NCBI GenBank assembly: GCA_024680915.1
Contig: JAILBN010000032.1
Location: 1 to 42,705 of the forward strand
Reading direction: 5' to 3'
DNA from: Treponemataceae bacterium
GTDB lineage: Bacteria; Spirochaetota; Spirochaetia; Treponematales; Treponemataceae
Length of the DNA stretch: 42,705 nucleotides
Shown: positions 25,321-34,552 of the stretch, one piece after another
Layout: every line of letters starts with the position of its first letter
How positions within the stretch are numbered: the first letter of the stretch is position 1
Notes under the pieces: model-generated
What the model saw: only the letters and a program-made list of their open reading frames with translations
The model's database searches: none
Told to the model about the DNA's origin: nothing
Translations under genes and position numbers: made by a program

Positions 25321-25360
25321 CTAACAAAAGCTTCCCTTCGATTTAACACAAGTCTTATAC
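25321..25360 (+). promoter_or_regulatory. Possible Pho-box-like repeats before pstS
   Basis: CTAACA at 25321, TTAACA at 25343 and TTATAC at 25355 lie 22 and 12 nt apart. This resembles the TTAACA-type direct repeats bound by PhoP/PhoB regulators. The -10 candidate is TATACA at 25356-25361. No PhoR/PhoB gene is in the window, so regulation by phosphate is only inferred. Confidence 0.3.
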
Positions 25361-25438
25361 ATTAGTCTCATAACTTATTCTCCCGGGAGAGTTCCTGCTC
25401 CCCGGTCCCCACATGGGGGTATTTTACAAGGAGTTTTT

Positions 25439-26380
25439 ATGAGAACTAATCTTAAAAAAATCGGAAGACTTGCCCTGGTGATTGCCGGGCTTTCTTCAAT
25501 TCTTGCTTTGACGGCCTGTAATTCCAAAAAGGAAAACACAGCATCCACTGCATCAAGCTCAGAGGCTGCTAAAAGCGTAAATGAGGCATTAGTCAAGGAT
25601 TTGGCCATCAATGTCTTAAGCCGTGAGGAAGGCTCTGGAACCAGGGGTGCCTTTATCGAGATATTCGGCATTCAGAAAAAGGACGCAAATGGCAAAAAGG
25701 TGGACTACACCAGCGAGGAAGCCGCAATCACAAACTCCACTGCGGTTATGATGACAACGGTAGCGGGAGACAGAGCTGCCATTGGTTACATATCCCTGGG
25801 ATCCCTGAACGATACGGTCAAAGCCTTGAAGATTGACGGAGCTGATGCCAGCGTCGCTAATATCCAGAACGGCTCCTACAAAATCAGCAGGCCCTTCAAT
25901 GTGGCCATCCGGGATGATATATCTGAGGCTGCAAAGGATTTCCTGAACTTTATCCTTAGCAGCAGCGGTCAGAATATCATAGAGAAAAACAAGTGTATTC
26001 CTCTTGCAAACCCGGGAGAATATAAGGCAGCAAATACCAGCGGAAAGGTTGTTGTTGCCGGCTCCTCTTCAGTCTCACCGATAATGGAGAAACTGATAGA
26101 GGCCTTCAAGGCTGTGAACCCTAATGTGACCATTGAGCTTCAGACTTCAGACTCCACCACAGGTGTCACCAATGCCATAAACGGAAGCTGCGATCTTGGT
26201 ATGGCCAGCCGCGGAGTGAAGGATTCAGAGAAGGCTAAGGGTGTAAAAGAAGTCACCATAGCCATTGATGGAATCGCAGTTATAGTCAACAAGGACAATC
26301 AGCTGTCAAATCTTACCAAAGAGCAGGTGGAGCAAATCTTCACAGGAAAAACGACTAAGTGGAGTGAGATCATAAAATAA
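25439..26380 (+). CDS. pstS: Phosphate-binding lipoprotein PstS, permuted domain order
   Basis: Lipoprotein of 313 residues (lipobox LTAC, Cys27) that binds phosphate outside the inner membrane and delivers it to PstCA. AAGGAG precedes the ATG. The two halves are in reversed order relative to the E. coli form. SREEGSGTRGAF and AIGYISLGSLND, normally in the second half, come first (61-120). AGSSSVSPIMEKL, the DLGMASRGVKDSEKA stretch and the IDGIAVIVNKDN segment, with EQIFTGKTTKW, normally first, come last. I recall similar permuted PstS proteins in Clostridia. It begins the pst operon and touches pstC. Confidence 0.88.
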   Translation: MRTNLKKIGRLALVIAGLSSILALTACNSKKENTASTASSSEAAKSVNEALVKDLAINVLSREEGSGTRGAFIEIFGIQKKDANGKKVDYTSEEAAITNSTAVMMTTVAGDRAAIGYISLGSLNDTVKALKIDGADASVANIQNGSYKISRPFNVAIRDDISEAAKDFLNFILSSSGQNIIEKNKCIPLANPGEYKAANTSGKVVVAGSSSVSPIMEKLIEAFKAVNPNVTIELQTSDSTTGVTNAINGSCDLGMASRGVKDSEKAKGVKEVTIAIDGIAVIVNKDNQLSNLTKEQVEQIFTGKTTKWSEIIK

Positions 26381-27231
26381 TGAGACAAAAGGAAAAGCTT
26401 GCTAAGATCATTTTCCTTTTGGCCGCCAGTTTTTCCATACTGGCGGTTATTCTTATTTGTTTCTTTCTCTTCGCCAACGGAATCCCGGCCATAAAAGAAA
26501 TCGGGCTTTGGGATTTTGTCTGTGGCAGCAAATGGAAACCGGGAAATGATCTGTACGGAATATTCCCAATGATTTTGGGAAGCCTTTATGTTACGGCAGG
26601 AGCTGTTATCATAGGAGGGCCTGTGGGACTTCTGACGGCTATTTTTCTGTCAAAATTCTGCCCTCCCCGTCTGCACAGAATCCTTAAGCCCGGGGTAGAT
26701 CTGCTGGCCGGTATTCCCAGCGTGGTCTATGGCTTTTTCGGCTTGATGATTCTTGTTCCTGCCATCCGCTCTATTTTCGGGGGAACTGGCAGCTCCATGC
26801 TTTGCGCCATGATTCTTTTGGGAATTATGATTCTGCCCACCATAATCAGCGTGTCAGAGGCAGCCTTGAATGCAGTGCCTGAAAGCTACTACCAAGGAGC
26901 CAGGGCTTTGGGAGCGAGTCACGAGAGGGCAGTTTTCCTTACCACAGTGCCAGCTGCAAAAAGCGGCATATCAGCGGGAATGATTCTTGGTATAGGAAGA
27001 GCCATAGGCGAGACCATGGCGGTGGTCATGGTGGCGGGAAACCAGGCCAGGATGCCCAAGGGGCTTACGAAGGGAATAAGGACCTTGACCAGCAATATCG
27101 TTATTGAGATGGGATATGCCGCGGATTTACACAGGGATGCCCTGATTGCCACGGGAGTGGTTCTTTTCGTCTTTATCCTTTTGATAAATATTTCTTTCAA
27201 TGCGATCAAAAACAGGGGGAAGATATGGTGA
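26380..27231 (+). CDS. pstC: Phosphate ABC transporter permease PstC
   Basis: Inner membrane permease of 283 residues with six predicted helices. It has the BPD-type loop around 170-215 (ALGASHERAVFLTTVPAAKSGI), with the EAA-like motif that contacts the ATPase, and GRAIGETMAVVMVAGN. It pairs with PstA to form the phosphate channel. The ATG overlaps the pstS stop (TAATG), so the genes are coupled. Confidence 0.93.
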   Translation: MRQKEKLAKIIFLLAASFSILAVILICFFLFANGIPAIKEIGLWDFVCGSKWKPGNDLYGIFPMILGSLYVTAGAVIIGGPVGLLTAIFLSKFCPPRLHRILKPGVDLLAGIPSVVYGFFGLMILVPAIRSIFGGTGSSMLCAMILLGIMILPTIISVSEAALNAVPESYYQGARALGASHERAVFLTTVPAAKSGISAGMILGIGRAIGETMAVVMVAGNQARMPKGLTKGIRTLTSNIVIEMGYAADLHRDALIATGVVLFVFILLINISFNAIKNRGKIW

Positions 27232-28187
27232 ATGAGTTAGGGATTGGAGTGGCAGCGTCAGCTGTTCCGGAGCGGCTTGAAGACGAAGGTGTAAGCCGCG
27301 GAGGAATGAAGTCAGGGGTTCTGCCCCTGACGGAACCGCGGAAAGCCCGGCGACAGCTTGCTGGCGCAACTCCCAGAAAAATAAAATCCTATTCTGTCCG
27401 TGCTCTTGTCTATCTTTGCTCGGTCCTTACCATGGGGAGTCTGGTCTTTATCCTGGGTTATATTCTGATCAAGGGAATCCCCAATCTTTCGGGTCAGCTT
27501 TTCTCCTGGCAATACAGCAGCGAAAACTGCTCGGTGCTTCCAGCCCTGGTGAACACCTTGTCCATTACTCTTCTGGCCTTGCTGATTGCCTGTCCGCTGG
27601 GAATAGGCTCTGCCATTTATCTGGTGGAATACAGTAAAAAGGGTAACCCCTTTGTGAAGCTTGTGAGGCTGACGACAGAAACCTTGACGGGAATCCCCTC
27701 CATCATATACGGGCTTTTCGGCATGATTCTTTTCGTACAGACTCTGGGCTGGGGCTATTCCATCCTTGCAGGAAGCTTTACCCTGGCTATCATGATTCTG
27801 CCTACTATCATGCGAACAACGGAGGAAGCCTTGCTGGACGTTCCAGACACCTACCGGGAAGGCAGCTTTGGTCTTGGAGCCGGGAATCTGCGCACGGTTT
27901 TCAAGATTGTCCTGCCCTCTGCCATGCCAGGTATTCTGAGTGGTATTATCCTTGCCACAGGACGAATCGTGGCTGAGAGTGCGGCTTTGATTTACACTGC
28001 CGGAACCGTGGCCAATATACCTGAGAATGTCATGGGCAGCGGACGGACTTTGGCCATTCACATGTATGTGCTGAGCTCAGAGGGCTTACATACTAACCAG
28101 GCCTTCGCCACGGCGGTGGTGCTTTTGGTCCTGGTGGTGGGCGTGAATGCCCTGGCAAGGGTCATAGGAAAGAGATTGGGCAAATAA
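27225..28187 (+). CDS. pstA: Phosphate ABC transporter permease PstA
   Basis: Inner membrane permease of 320 residues, partner of PstC. GVPSIIYGLFG-like (TGIPSIIYGLFGMILF) and the loop GLGAGNLRTVFKIVLPSAMPGI, then GRIVAESAALIYTAG, are typical PstA. It overlaps pstC by 7 nt. The first 50 residues before the first membrane helix (SAVPERLEDEGVSRGGMKSG and similar) are low-complexity and not part of normal PstA. A downstream start cannot be excluded. The next pst gene is 1.5 kb away beyond repeats. Confidence 0.92.
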   Translation: MVNELGIGVAASAVPERLEDEGVSRGGMKSGVLPLTEPRKARRQLAGATPRKIKSYSVRALVYLCSVLTMGSLVFILGYILIKGIPNLSGQLFSWQYSSENCSVLPALVNTLSITLLALLIACPLGIGSAIYLVEYSKKGNPFVKLVRLTTETLTGIPSIIYGLFGMILFVQTLGWGYSILAGSFTLAIMILPTIMRTTEEALLDVPDTYREGSFGLGAGNLRTVFKIVLPSAMPGILSGIILATGRIVAESAALIYTAGTVANIPENVMGSGRTLAIHMYVLSSEGLHTNQAFATAVVLLVLVVGVNALARVIGKRLGK

Positions 28188-28227
28188 GGCTTATTGGCAC
28201 AGGGCAGCCTGGAGTCTTGGACTGGCA

Positions 28228-28445
28228 GGTGTCCCGGGCAGCTGGCGATGTGGATTTTGACGGCATAGCTTATGTACCGGGAACTGGCAGGCGTCACGAA
28301 GGTGGTCAGGAGCCTTTGGGGCGGACATGCATCCTTGGCACCTGGCGACGTGGATTTTGACGGCATAGCTTATGTGCCGGGAGCTGGCAGGCGTCACGAA
28401 GGTGGTCTGGAGCCTTTGGGGCGGCCAAGCGTCCCAGGCAGCTGC
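28228..28445 (+). repeat. 100-bp tandem repeat after pstA
   Basis: Just over two copies of a 100-bp unit. GTGGATTTTGACGGCATAGC begins at 28250 and again at 28350, and CAGGCGTCACGAAGGTGGTC recurs with the same period. Copies differ at a few positions. Open frames across it are not convincing genes. Confidence 0.85.
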
Positions 28446-28463
28446 AGCCACAGATACTTAGGA

Positions 28464-29052
28464 TTTTCCCGACTGGAAGTCTCAAATCACTCCCTTAGTC
28501 GGGAAAGTTCCATTTTTCCTGAGCAAAATTCCCGACTAAAGACACAAAATCAGCGTTTTAGTCGGGAAAAAACTTAACCCCCTCACATAGTTCCCGACTA
28601 AAGCCACAAAACCGGCGTTTTAGTCGGGAAAAGTCCAGTTTTCCTGAGCAAAATTCCCGACTAAAGACACAAAATCGGCGTTTTAGTCGGGAAAGCTTCT
28701 TTTCTCCTGAGCAAATTCCCGACTAAAGCCACAAAACCGGCTGTTTAGTCGGGAAAAAACTTAACCCCCTCACATAGTTCCCGACTAAAACTACAAAACT
28801 GGCGTTTTAGTCGGGAAAAGTCCAGTGTCTAAACAGATTTCAGCGTGAACTCTAGTTGAATGCCGGGGCAAACACCTGGGATTTTCCCGACTGGAAGTCT
28901 CAAATCACTCCCTTAGTCGGGAAAGTTCCATTTTTCCTGAGCAAAATTCCCGACTTAAGACACAAAATCAGCGTTTTAGTCGGAAAAGCTTCTTTTCTCC
29001 TGAGCAAATTTCCCGACTAAAGCCACAAAATCGGCGTTTTAGTCGGGAAACA
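28464..29052. repeat. Array of 9 hairpin repeats (array 2)
   Basis: Nine inverted repeats begin near 28466, 28529, 28591, 28654, 28716, 28778, 28884, 28947 and 29010, mostly 62-63 bp apart. Arms are TTCCCGACTAAA and TTTAGTCGGGAA around a 16-nt centre. The first and seventh have a different centre (GGAAGTCTCAAATCACTCCC). Spacers are of three kinds: a TTCCTGAGCAAA type, an AACTTAACCCCCTCACATAG type and a CTTCTTTTCTCCTGAGCAAA type. The array lies inside the pst operon region between pstA and pstB. Confidence 0.95.
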
Positions 29053-29184
29053 AGCCAGGGGGTACCCTCAAACTCCGCAATCATCGCAAGCACTTGGCGA
29101 CGCGGATTGAGCTTCAGTCTTATCAGCCACCTCAGATGTGCCAACTGTCGGGGCAGGATTGGCAAACACAGACAAGACAACCGA

Positions 29185-29592
29185 GGTCTCTGCGGCCACA
29201 GGCACGACTGCCTGAACAACTTCTAGCCCGCACGACTTCTTGCCCACAGCCCCGCAAGCTGTCCCAGAAGCAGGGCTGTATTCTGGGGAAGAGATGGGAC
29301 AGACAGGCAGCAGGGTTTCATGCAGGCCCCTGTGGCCACAGGCACGACTGCCTGAACAACTTCTGGCTCGCACGACTTCTTGCCCACAGCCCCGCAAGCT
29401 GTCCCAGAAGCAGGGCTGTATTCTGGGGAAGAGATGGGACAGACAGGCAGCAGGGTTTCATGCAGGCACCTGCAGCCACAGGCACGACTGCCCGCACGAC
29501 TTCTTGCCCCCCAGCCCCGCAAGATGTCCCAGAAGCAGGGCTGTATTCTGGGGAAGAGATGGGACAGACAGGCAGCAGGGCTTCCTGAGCAT
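29185..29592 (+). repeat. 140-bp tandem repeat before pstB
   Basis: Three copies of a unit containing CACGACTTCTTGCCC, then a GCAAGCTGTCCCAGAAGCAG stretch and GAAGAGATGGGACAGACAGG. CACGACTTCT occurs at 29231, 29371 and 29495, giving spacings of 140 and 124 bp; the third copy lacks about 16 bp. Long frames on both strands follow the period and show no protein family resemblance. Confidence 0.9.
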
Positions 29593-29689
29593 AGCACCTG
29601 CATTCACAGCCCAACTCTTCTGGCTGATTTTACAAAAACTTTACTCATCCTTCCCTAAATCCTAACTTTGTCCATCTAAAATCCTCTCC

Positions 29690-30742
29690 ATGAATAAGAT
29701 TGAAATCAAGAATCTTGATTTATATTACGGGGACTTTCAGGCCCTCAAGAATATAAATCTTGAGATCAGGGACAAGCAGATAACCTCTTTCATAGGGCCC
29801 AGCGGCTGCGGAAAATCCACCCTGCTAAAGTCCATAAACCGCATGAACGATATGGTCGAAGGCTGCCGTATCACAGGGCAGATTCTGCTGCAGCAGGAGG
29901 AGCTTATAAGAATCCCCGACGGCCACAATGGGGGCGACAGGGGCAACGGGCGTAACGGGAGCAACAATATGTGCGACAGGGGCGACGGACGTGACGGGAG
30001 ACACAATGGGGGCGACAGGGGCAACGGGCGTAACGGCCTCAAGGGACTCAACGGGCATAATGGGAGACACAATGGGTGCGACAGGGGCGACAGGCGTGAC
30101 GGCCACAATGGGGGCGACGGCAACGACGGAAACAACGATCGAAACAGGCGTAACGGTCACGACGGCCAGATGGAAAAGCTGAACAAGCTTAATTCCCTGA
30201 ACATTCTGGACAAAGCCTGCGACGTGAACCTCCTTAGAAAAAACGTGGGCATGGTTTTTCAAAAGCCCAATCCCTTTCCCATGAGCATTTACGACAACAT
30301 TGCCTATGGTCCCAGAACCCACGGAATAAAAAAAAGGACGGAGCTGGATCAGATTGTGGAGGAGGCCTTGCGCAATGCGGCTATTTGGGATGAGCTGAAG
30401 GACAAGCTGAAAAAATCTGCCTTGGAGCTGAGTGGCGGCCAGCAGCAGAGGCTCTGCATAGCCCGGGCTCTGGCGGTACAGCCTGAAGTGCTTTTGATGG
30501 ACGAACCCACTTCGGCCCTTGACCCTATCTCCACTTCAAAAATCGAGGACTGTCTTTTAACCCTCAAGGAAAGCTACACCATTGTGATTGTGACCCACAA
30601 TATGCAGCAGGCAGTCAGAATCAGTGACAGGACGGTTTTCTTCCTGCTGGGAGAGATCATAGAAGTGGGAGAAACAGAGGAATTGTTCAGCCGTCCTAAG
30701 ATGAAAAAGACGGAAGACTATATCACAGGTAGGTTCGGGTGA
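29690..30742 (+). CDS. pstB: Phosphate ABC transporter ATPase PstB with long Gly/Asn/Arg/Asp insert
   Basis: ATPase of 350 residues; normal PstB has about 250. Walker [10 protein letters not shown] is at 36-44, the Q-loop in VFQKPNPFP near 181, signature LSGGQQQR at 237-244, and Walker B VLLMDEP at 257-263. All catalytic motifs are intact. An insert at about 75-165 is built of units such as [12 protein letters not shown] and [10 protein letters not shown]. It falls between the strand after Walker A ([10 protein letters not shown]) and the [14 protein letters not shown] strand. The DNA of the insert is itself a tandem repeat. No ribosome binding site is seen before the ATG. The gene is 1.5 kb from pstA and 4 nt from phoU. 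Confidence 0.93.
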   Translation: MNKIEIKNLDLYYGDFQALKNINLEIRDKQITSFIGPSGCGKSTLLKSINRMNDMVEGCRITGQILLQQEELIRIPDGHNGGDRGNGRNGSNNMCDRGDGRDGRHNGGDRGNGRNGLKGLNGHNGRHNGCDRGDRRDGHNGGDGNDGNNDRNRRNGHDGQMEKLNKLNSLNILDKACDVNLLRKNVGMVFQKPNPFPMSIYDNIAYGPRTHGIKKRTELDQIVEEALRNAAIWDELKDKLKKSALELSGGQQQRLCIARALAVQPEVLLMDEPTSALDPISTSKIEDCLLTLKESYTIVIVTHNMQQAVRISDRTVFFLLGEIIEVGETEELFSRPKMKKTEDYITGRFG

Positions 30743-30746
30743 TTTT

Positions 30747-31382
30747 ATGCGTGAAAGATATGAAGAAGAATTGAGGAAATTGAAGGATTCTCTTATCAGC
30801 ATGGGCAAGATGATTGAGATTGCCATAGAAAGCTCCATGCTGGCCCTGATGGGCAGGGACAAGGATGCGGCAGCCCAAGTGGCAAAAAACGATGAGTCCA
30901 TAAACGAGATGGAGAGGCTTATCGAGACTCAGTGCATGAAGCTTTTACTCCAGCAGCAGCCGATGGCAACAGACCTAAGGCTTATCACGGCAGCCCTGAA
31001 AATGATAACCGACATGGAGAGGATTGGCGACCACGCGGTGGATGTGGCGGATTTAGTGCTCAGGGTACCGGACTGCAAATACGGCAAGATGTATGAGATT
31101 ACCGAGATGTCCACAGAAATCATCAGGATGCTTCATGATGCGGTCCAGTCCTATATCGACAGGGATTACAACAAGGCGAAAAACGTAATCGCTCAGGATG
31201 ATGTGATCGATCAGCTTTACCGTACTATAAAAAAAGACCTGGTGGTGAAAATCCGTCAGACCGATGAGGGCGAGACTATTCTGGACTACCTACTGATCGC
31301 AAAATATATAGAACGAATCGGTGACCATGCCACCAATATTGCCCAGTGGGTAATCTTTGCCCTGACTGGTAAGAGGGAATAA
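30747..31382 (+). CDS. phoU: Phosphate transport regulator PhoU
   Basis: Cytoplasmic protein of 211 residues made of two three-helix PhoU repeats. The metal-binding motifs recur as ITDMERIGDHAVDVADL near 86-102 and AKYIERIGDHATNIAQW near 186-202. It connects the Pst transporter to the phosphate two-component system and limits phosphate uptake. It starts 4 nt after pstB, with GGGTGA before the ATG. No PhoR/PhoB genes are adjacent. Confidence 0.95.
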   Translation: MRERYEEELRKLKDSLISMGKMIEIAIESSMLALMGRDKDAAAQVAKNDESINEMERLIETQCMKLLLQQQPMATDLRLITAALKMITDMERIGDHAVDVADLVLRVPDCKYGKMYEITEMSTEIIRMLHDAVQSYIDRDYNKAKNVIAQDDVIDQLYRTIKKDLVVKIRQTDEGETILDYLLIAKYIERIGDHATNIAQWVIFALTGKRE

Positions 31383-31436
31383 TGCTGATGACTGCGCAAA
31401 GCCCCAGCACGGCCTCCTGCCTTGCAGAAAATGAAG

Positions 31437-31466
31437 TTGACCCTTTCTTCCAAAGCATAATAGTAT
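31437..31466 (+). promoter_or_regulatory. Promoter of the HD-domain gene
   Basis: TTGACC at 31437-31442 and TAGTAT at 31461-31466 are 18 nt apart, 21 nt before the start codon. A weak AAAGGT ribosome binding site follows. Confidence 0.5.
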
Positions 31467-31487
31467 TAAAATATAAAGGTTAATTTT

Positions 31488-32324
31488 ATGAAATCACCCA
31501 AAGAAATCAGCGTCAACGAGAAATTGATACAAATTACAAAAGAGATCGTAGATCTGACCGGCAGCAAGGATGACTTTCCTCTCCGCCTTATGGAACTTTT
31601 GATCAATGACCAGGAAATACAAGAAATTCAGGACTATGCCAATTCGGTGGCCATAGTAAGGTTAGGCTACAACGATCACGGTCCCGTACATATGCGGACC
31701 GTCTGCAGGAATGCCCTGAAAATGCTGAAGATTCTTTACCAGGCTGGTATAAAGACCTCCCTGGAAAACGAGCAGTCCGGTAGCTTTTTAGACAGTCTTG
31801 CAGCAGTAAGCATTGCTAGCTTCATGCATGATTTCGGAATGACGATAGGAAGACAGGATCACGAGCTTTATTCCGGCATAATCGCCTTTAACCTGATAAA
31901 GAGAATACTGGACGACCTGCTCCCTGATGAGAAAGACCTGCACAGGAAGGTTGTGATCCGTTCCATGGCTTTGGAAGGCATTATCGGCCATATGGGAAGC
32001 AGAAAAATCCATTCCTTGGAGGCTGGCATCATCCTGGTCGCCGATGGCTGCGACATGACAAAGGGAAGGGCCAGAATCCCCATGGAACTGAATAAAACCC
32101 CTTCTGTGGGTGACATACATAAATACTCAGCCAATTCAATTGAAAAAGTGAAGATTCTTGCCGGTAAGGAAAAACCCATCCGCATAGAAGTGAGCATGAG
32201 CGCAGATGTGGGCTTCTTCCAGATAGAAGAGGTGCTGCTACAGAAAATCAATTCAAGCCCGGCGAAATCACTGATTGAGCTTTATGCCGGGATAGATGGC
32301 CAAGAAGTGAAAAAATACCTGTAA
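31488..32324 (+). CDS. HD-domain phosphohydrolase-like protein
   Basis: Protein of 278 residues. Metal ligands fit an HD fold: YNDHGPVHMRTV near 62 (first His), then IASFMHDFGMTIGRQDHELYSG around 105-125 with the HD pair, a later GIIGHMGSRKIHSLEAGIILVADGCDM near 163-188 supplying His and Asp. Such proteins hydrolyse nucleotides or phosphate esters; the substrate is unknown. No membrane segment or regulatory domain is visible. It has its own promoter after phoU. Confidence 0.8.
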   Translation: MKSPKEISVNEKLIQITKEIVDLTGSKDDFPLRLMELLINDQEIQEIQDYANSVAIVRLGYNDHGPVHMRTVCRNALKMLKILYQAGIKTSLENEQSGSFLDSLAAVSIASFMHDFGMTIGRQDHELYSGIIAFNLIKRILDDLLPDEKDLHRKVVIRSMALEGIIGHMGSRKIHSLEAGIILVADGCDMTKGRARIPMELNKTPSVGDIHKYSANSIEKVKILAGKEKPIRIEVSMSADVGFFQIEEVLLQKINSSPAKSLIELYAGIDGQEVKKYL

Positions 32325-32476
32325 TAAGCGATTTCTTTATTGCAGTCAACTTCCTCAAGCAAATTTATGAGTTTATAAGTGAAAAGGATAATAATATTTT
32401 CTTTAATGGAAAATATTGCTTATAAACCAAATAAAGCTATGGTAAGATTATAAGAAATATCCCTTGGGAGGTCCTT

Positions 32477-34363
32477 ATGGAATATACATTCGAGAATCGT
32501 GCCAAGTTTGATAGCCGAACTTTCTTTTGGCTTATGGAATGTTATACCGCTCCAATCATTTTTTTCGTCCCTGTTGCCTTTTTTTCCGGAGCCACCAGTT
32601 TTAAAGAAATCTTATTTATCATTTCAGATCCGTTGTTTTTCATTCTAGGAATCATAGTTTTTGTTGTTTCACCTATAATCTCCTACAAGCTTCTCAGGAG
32701 GAAATTCGCCGCTTACGATTCTTCAGAAGAATCCATCCGTTCCACTAATCTCTATTTCAAGAACTGGTACAATCTGAATATAGGCATCGTCCTTGTAACC
32801 TATGCCTTATTGGCCTTCTTTATTGTTATCCGTTTGAATCAAAGGGAGCTGACACTGCAACAGTTTGACACAAACTGGGAGTCATTTAACACTTGGTTGT
32901 TCTTGTTCTGGGGGCTTTCCTTTGGTTTCTCTATGATCGGCTTTGTTTTATTGCTCAAGCTCGTAGACAAATCTCTTTTCTGGCTTCCCCACTATAAAGA
33001 GGTCCAGCTTATGTCCGTAAGCCAGAGAACAAATGTGGTCATCCTCCTTGCTATGATTTCCATACTTCTGAGCATCGGGCATGTCATCTCTATTCCATCA
33101 AATCTGGAACATGGGGTCAATTACCTTATGCTGAACAAGCTTCTACCCATAGGCATAATATTCACCATCGCAAACTTCACCAGTACCTTTTTCACGGTTC
33201 ACTCTATACGTGTCGGAATTGTGGACGTACAAAAGCACACAGAGGAGCTTTCCAAGAAAAATTACAAGATAGAACCTCTCAGGGTTGAATGCCGTTGCGA
33301 AATAGGCGAGTTGGTGAACAATATCAATGGATTCAGGGAAGAGACAAAGAATATTCTGGCAGAAATGGCTTCCTCCGCGAAAGAATCAGAAAGGTCTGCC
33401 CATGAGCTTAAGACAAACCTTGATGCCGCCGAACAGGATGTGAAGGAAATCACAAAGAATATCAAGGTTGTCCGCAAGGAAATGAGCAATCAGTCCGCAG
33501 GAGTGGAAGAATCTAATGTTTCGGTCAACCAAATAGTTTCCCGGCTCAAAGAATTGAATACAAGCATTGAATCTCAGTCTTCCGCAGTAACGCAATCATC
33601 CGCTGCAGTGGATGAAATGGTGGCTAACATCAACTCTGTCACCCAGATTCTGGAGAAAAACATGGAATCTATAGATCAACTGGGGACAGCATCGGAGGAA
33701 GGCAGAACAAAGATTCAGAATGCTGTTTCCGTAGCAAAAGAAGTTCAGCAGCAGTCATCCCTCTTAATGGAGGCAAGTAAAATCATCCAGAATATAGCAA
33801 GCCAGACAAACCTCCTGGCTATGAATGCCGCCATAGAGTCTGCCCATGCGGGTGAAGCAGGCAAAGGCTTTGCCGTTGTCGCCGATGAAATCAGAAAGCT
33901 TGCCGAACAATCTTCTTCCCAGGGTAAGAATATAGACCAGAACCTTAAGACCCTTTCTGAGTCTATCAATCATATTTCCGACAGCATTGAAGAAGTACAG
34001 AAACAGTTCGGTTTAATCTATGAGTTCTCCAATACAGTTCGTACTCAGGAGCTTGTGGTTAAAAATGCCATGACTGAACAAAACGAAGGTAACAAGCAGG
34101 TTCTTGAAGCTATGAGGAGCATTACAGATTCCACAGGCGTAGTTATGAACAGCTCTGGAGAAATTATGACAGGAACAGACCAGATGGTAAAAGAAATGAA
34201 TTTACTTTCTGAAGTCACCCGTAACATAAACGACAGTATGCAGGAAATGACGAAGAGTGCAGATAATATTTCCACTGCTGTAAAACAGGTAAGCTACAAC
34301 TCCGAGAAAAATCTTCAGGGAAGCCACGAATTATCTACAAAAATCGCAACCTTCAAATTGTAG
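32477..34363 (+). CDS. Methyl-accepting chemotaxis protein with six membrane helices
   Basis: Chemoreceptor of 628 residues. About six hydrophobic helices occupy residues 12-250, with no large periplasmic ligand domain. A HAMP-like stretch and a long coiled coil lead to the signalling tip [20 protein letters not shown] followed by [10 protein letters not shown], which binds CheA and CheW. A strong GGGAGGT precedes the ATG. The membrane domain suggests it senses something in or across the membrane, or an energy state. Chemotaxis needs cheA/cheW elsewhere; none is in this window. Confidence 0.93.
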   Translation: MEYTFENRAKFDSRTFFWLMECYTAPIIFFVPVAFFSGATSFKEILFIISDPLFFILGIIVFVVSPIISYKLLRRKFAAYDSSEESIRSTNLYFKNWYNLNIGIVLVTYALLAFFIVIRLNQRELTLQQFDTNWESFNTWLFLFWGLSFGFSMIGFVLLLKLVDKSLFWLPHYKEVQLMSVSQRTNVVILLAMISILLSIGHVISIPSNLEHGVNYLMLNKLLPIGIIFTIANFTSTFFTVHSIRVGIVDVQKHTEELSKKNYKIEPLRVECRCEIGELVNNINGFREETKNILAEMASSAKESERSAHELKTNLDAAEQDVKEITKNIKVVRKEMSNQSAGVEESNVSVNQIVSRLKELNTSIESQSSAVTQSSAAVDEMVANINSVTQILEKNMESIDQLGTASEEGRTKIQNAVSVAKEVQQQSSLLMEASKIIQNIASQTNLLAMNAAIESAHAGEAGKGFAVVADEIRKLAEQSSSQGKNIDQNLKTLSESINHISDSIEEVQKQFGLIYEFSNTVRTQELVVKNAMTEQNEGNKQVLEAMRSITDSTGVVMNSSGEIMTGTDQMVKEMNLLSEVTRNINDSMQEMTKSADNISTAVKQVSYNSEKNLQGSHELSTKIATFKL

Positions 34364-34375
34364 GATGACTCTGTT

Positions 34376-34413
34376 TTTCCCAGCTGACGAATGAAGTCGG
34401 CTGGGAAATCTTT
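34376..34413 (+). terminator. Terminator of the chemoreceptor gene
   Basis: TTTCCCAGC at 34376-34384 pairs with GCTGGGAAA at 34400-34408, extended inside by TGAC/GTCG, and is followed by TCTTT. Confidence 0.7.
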
Positions 34414-34552
34414 ATCTCCCTTTTTCCCAAACAAAAAAAGCCGAATGTTAAATTTCTTTGCGGAAATTCCAAGAAGCTTTTATAGACTTTCATAAATTTT
34501 GAAGCTATTCTTTAATAGAATCAATCAGACAAAAGCATTTATGAGAGGAAAT

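Noticed and set aside
28464-29052. Integron attC cassette array
   Set aside because: No RYYYAAC/GTTRRRY core sites, no integrase and no cassette genes between the hairpins.
29094-29665. Long open frames of 98-164 codons on both strands
   Set aside because: They lie within the 140-bp tandem repeat, follow its period and show no family resemblance or ribosome binding site.
29737-30322. Long minus-strand frames opposite pstB rich in Ala, Pro and Val
   Set aside because: They are the complement of the repetitive PstB insert; the plus strand carries all ATPase motifs.
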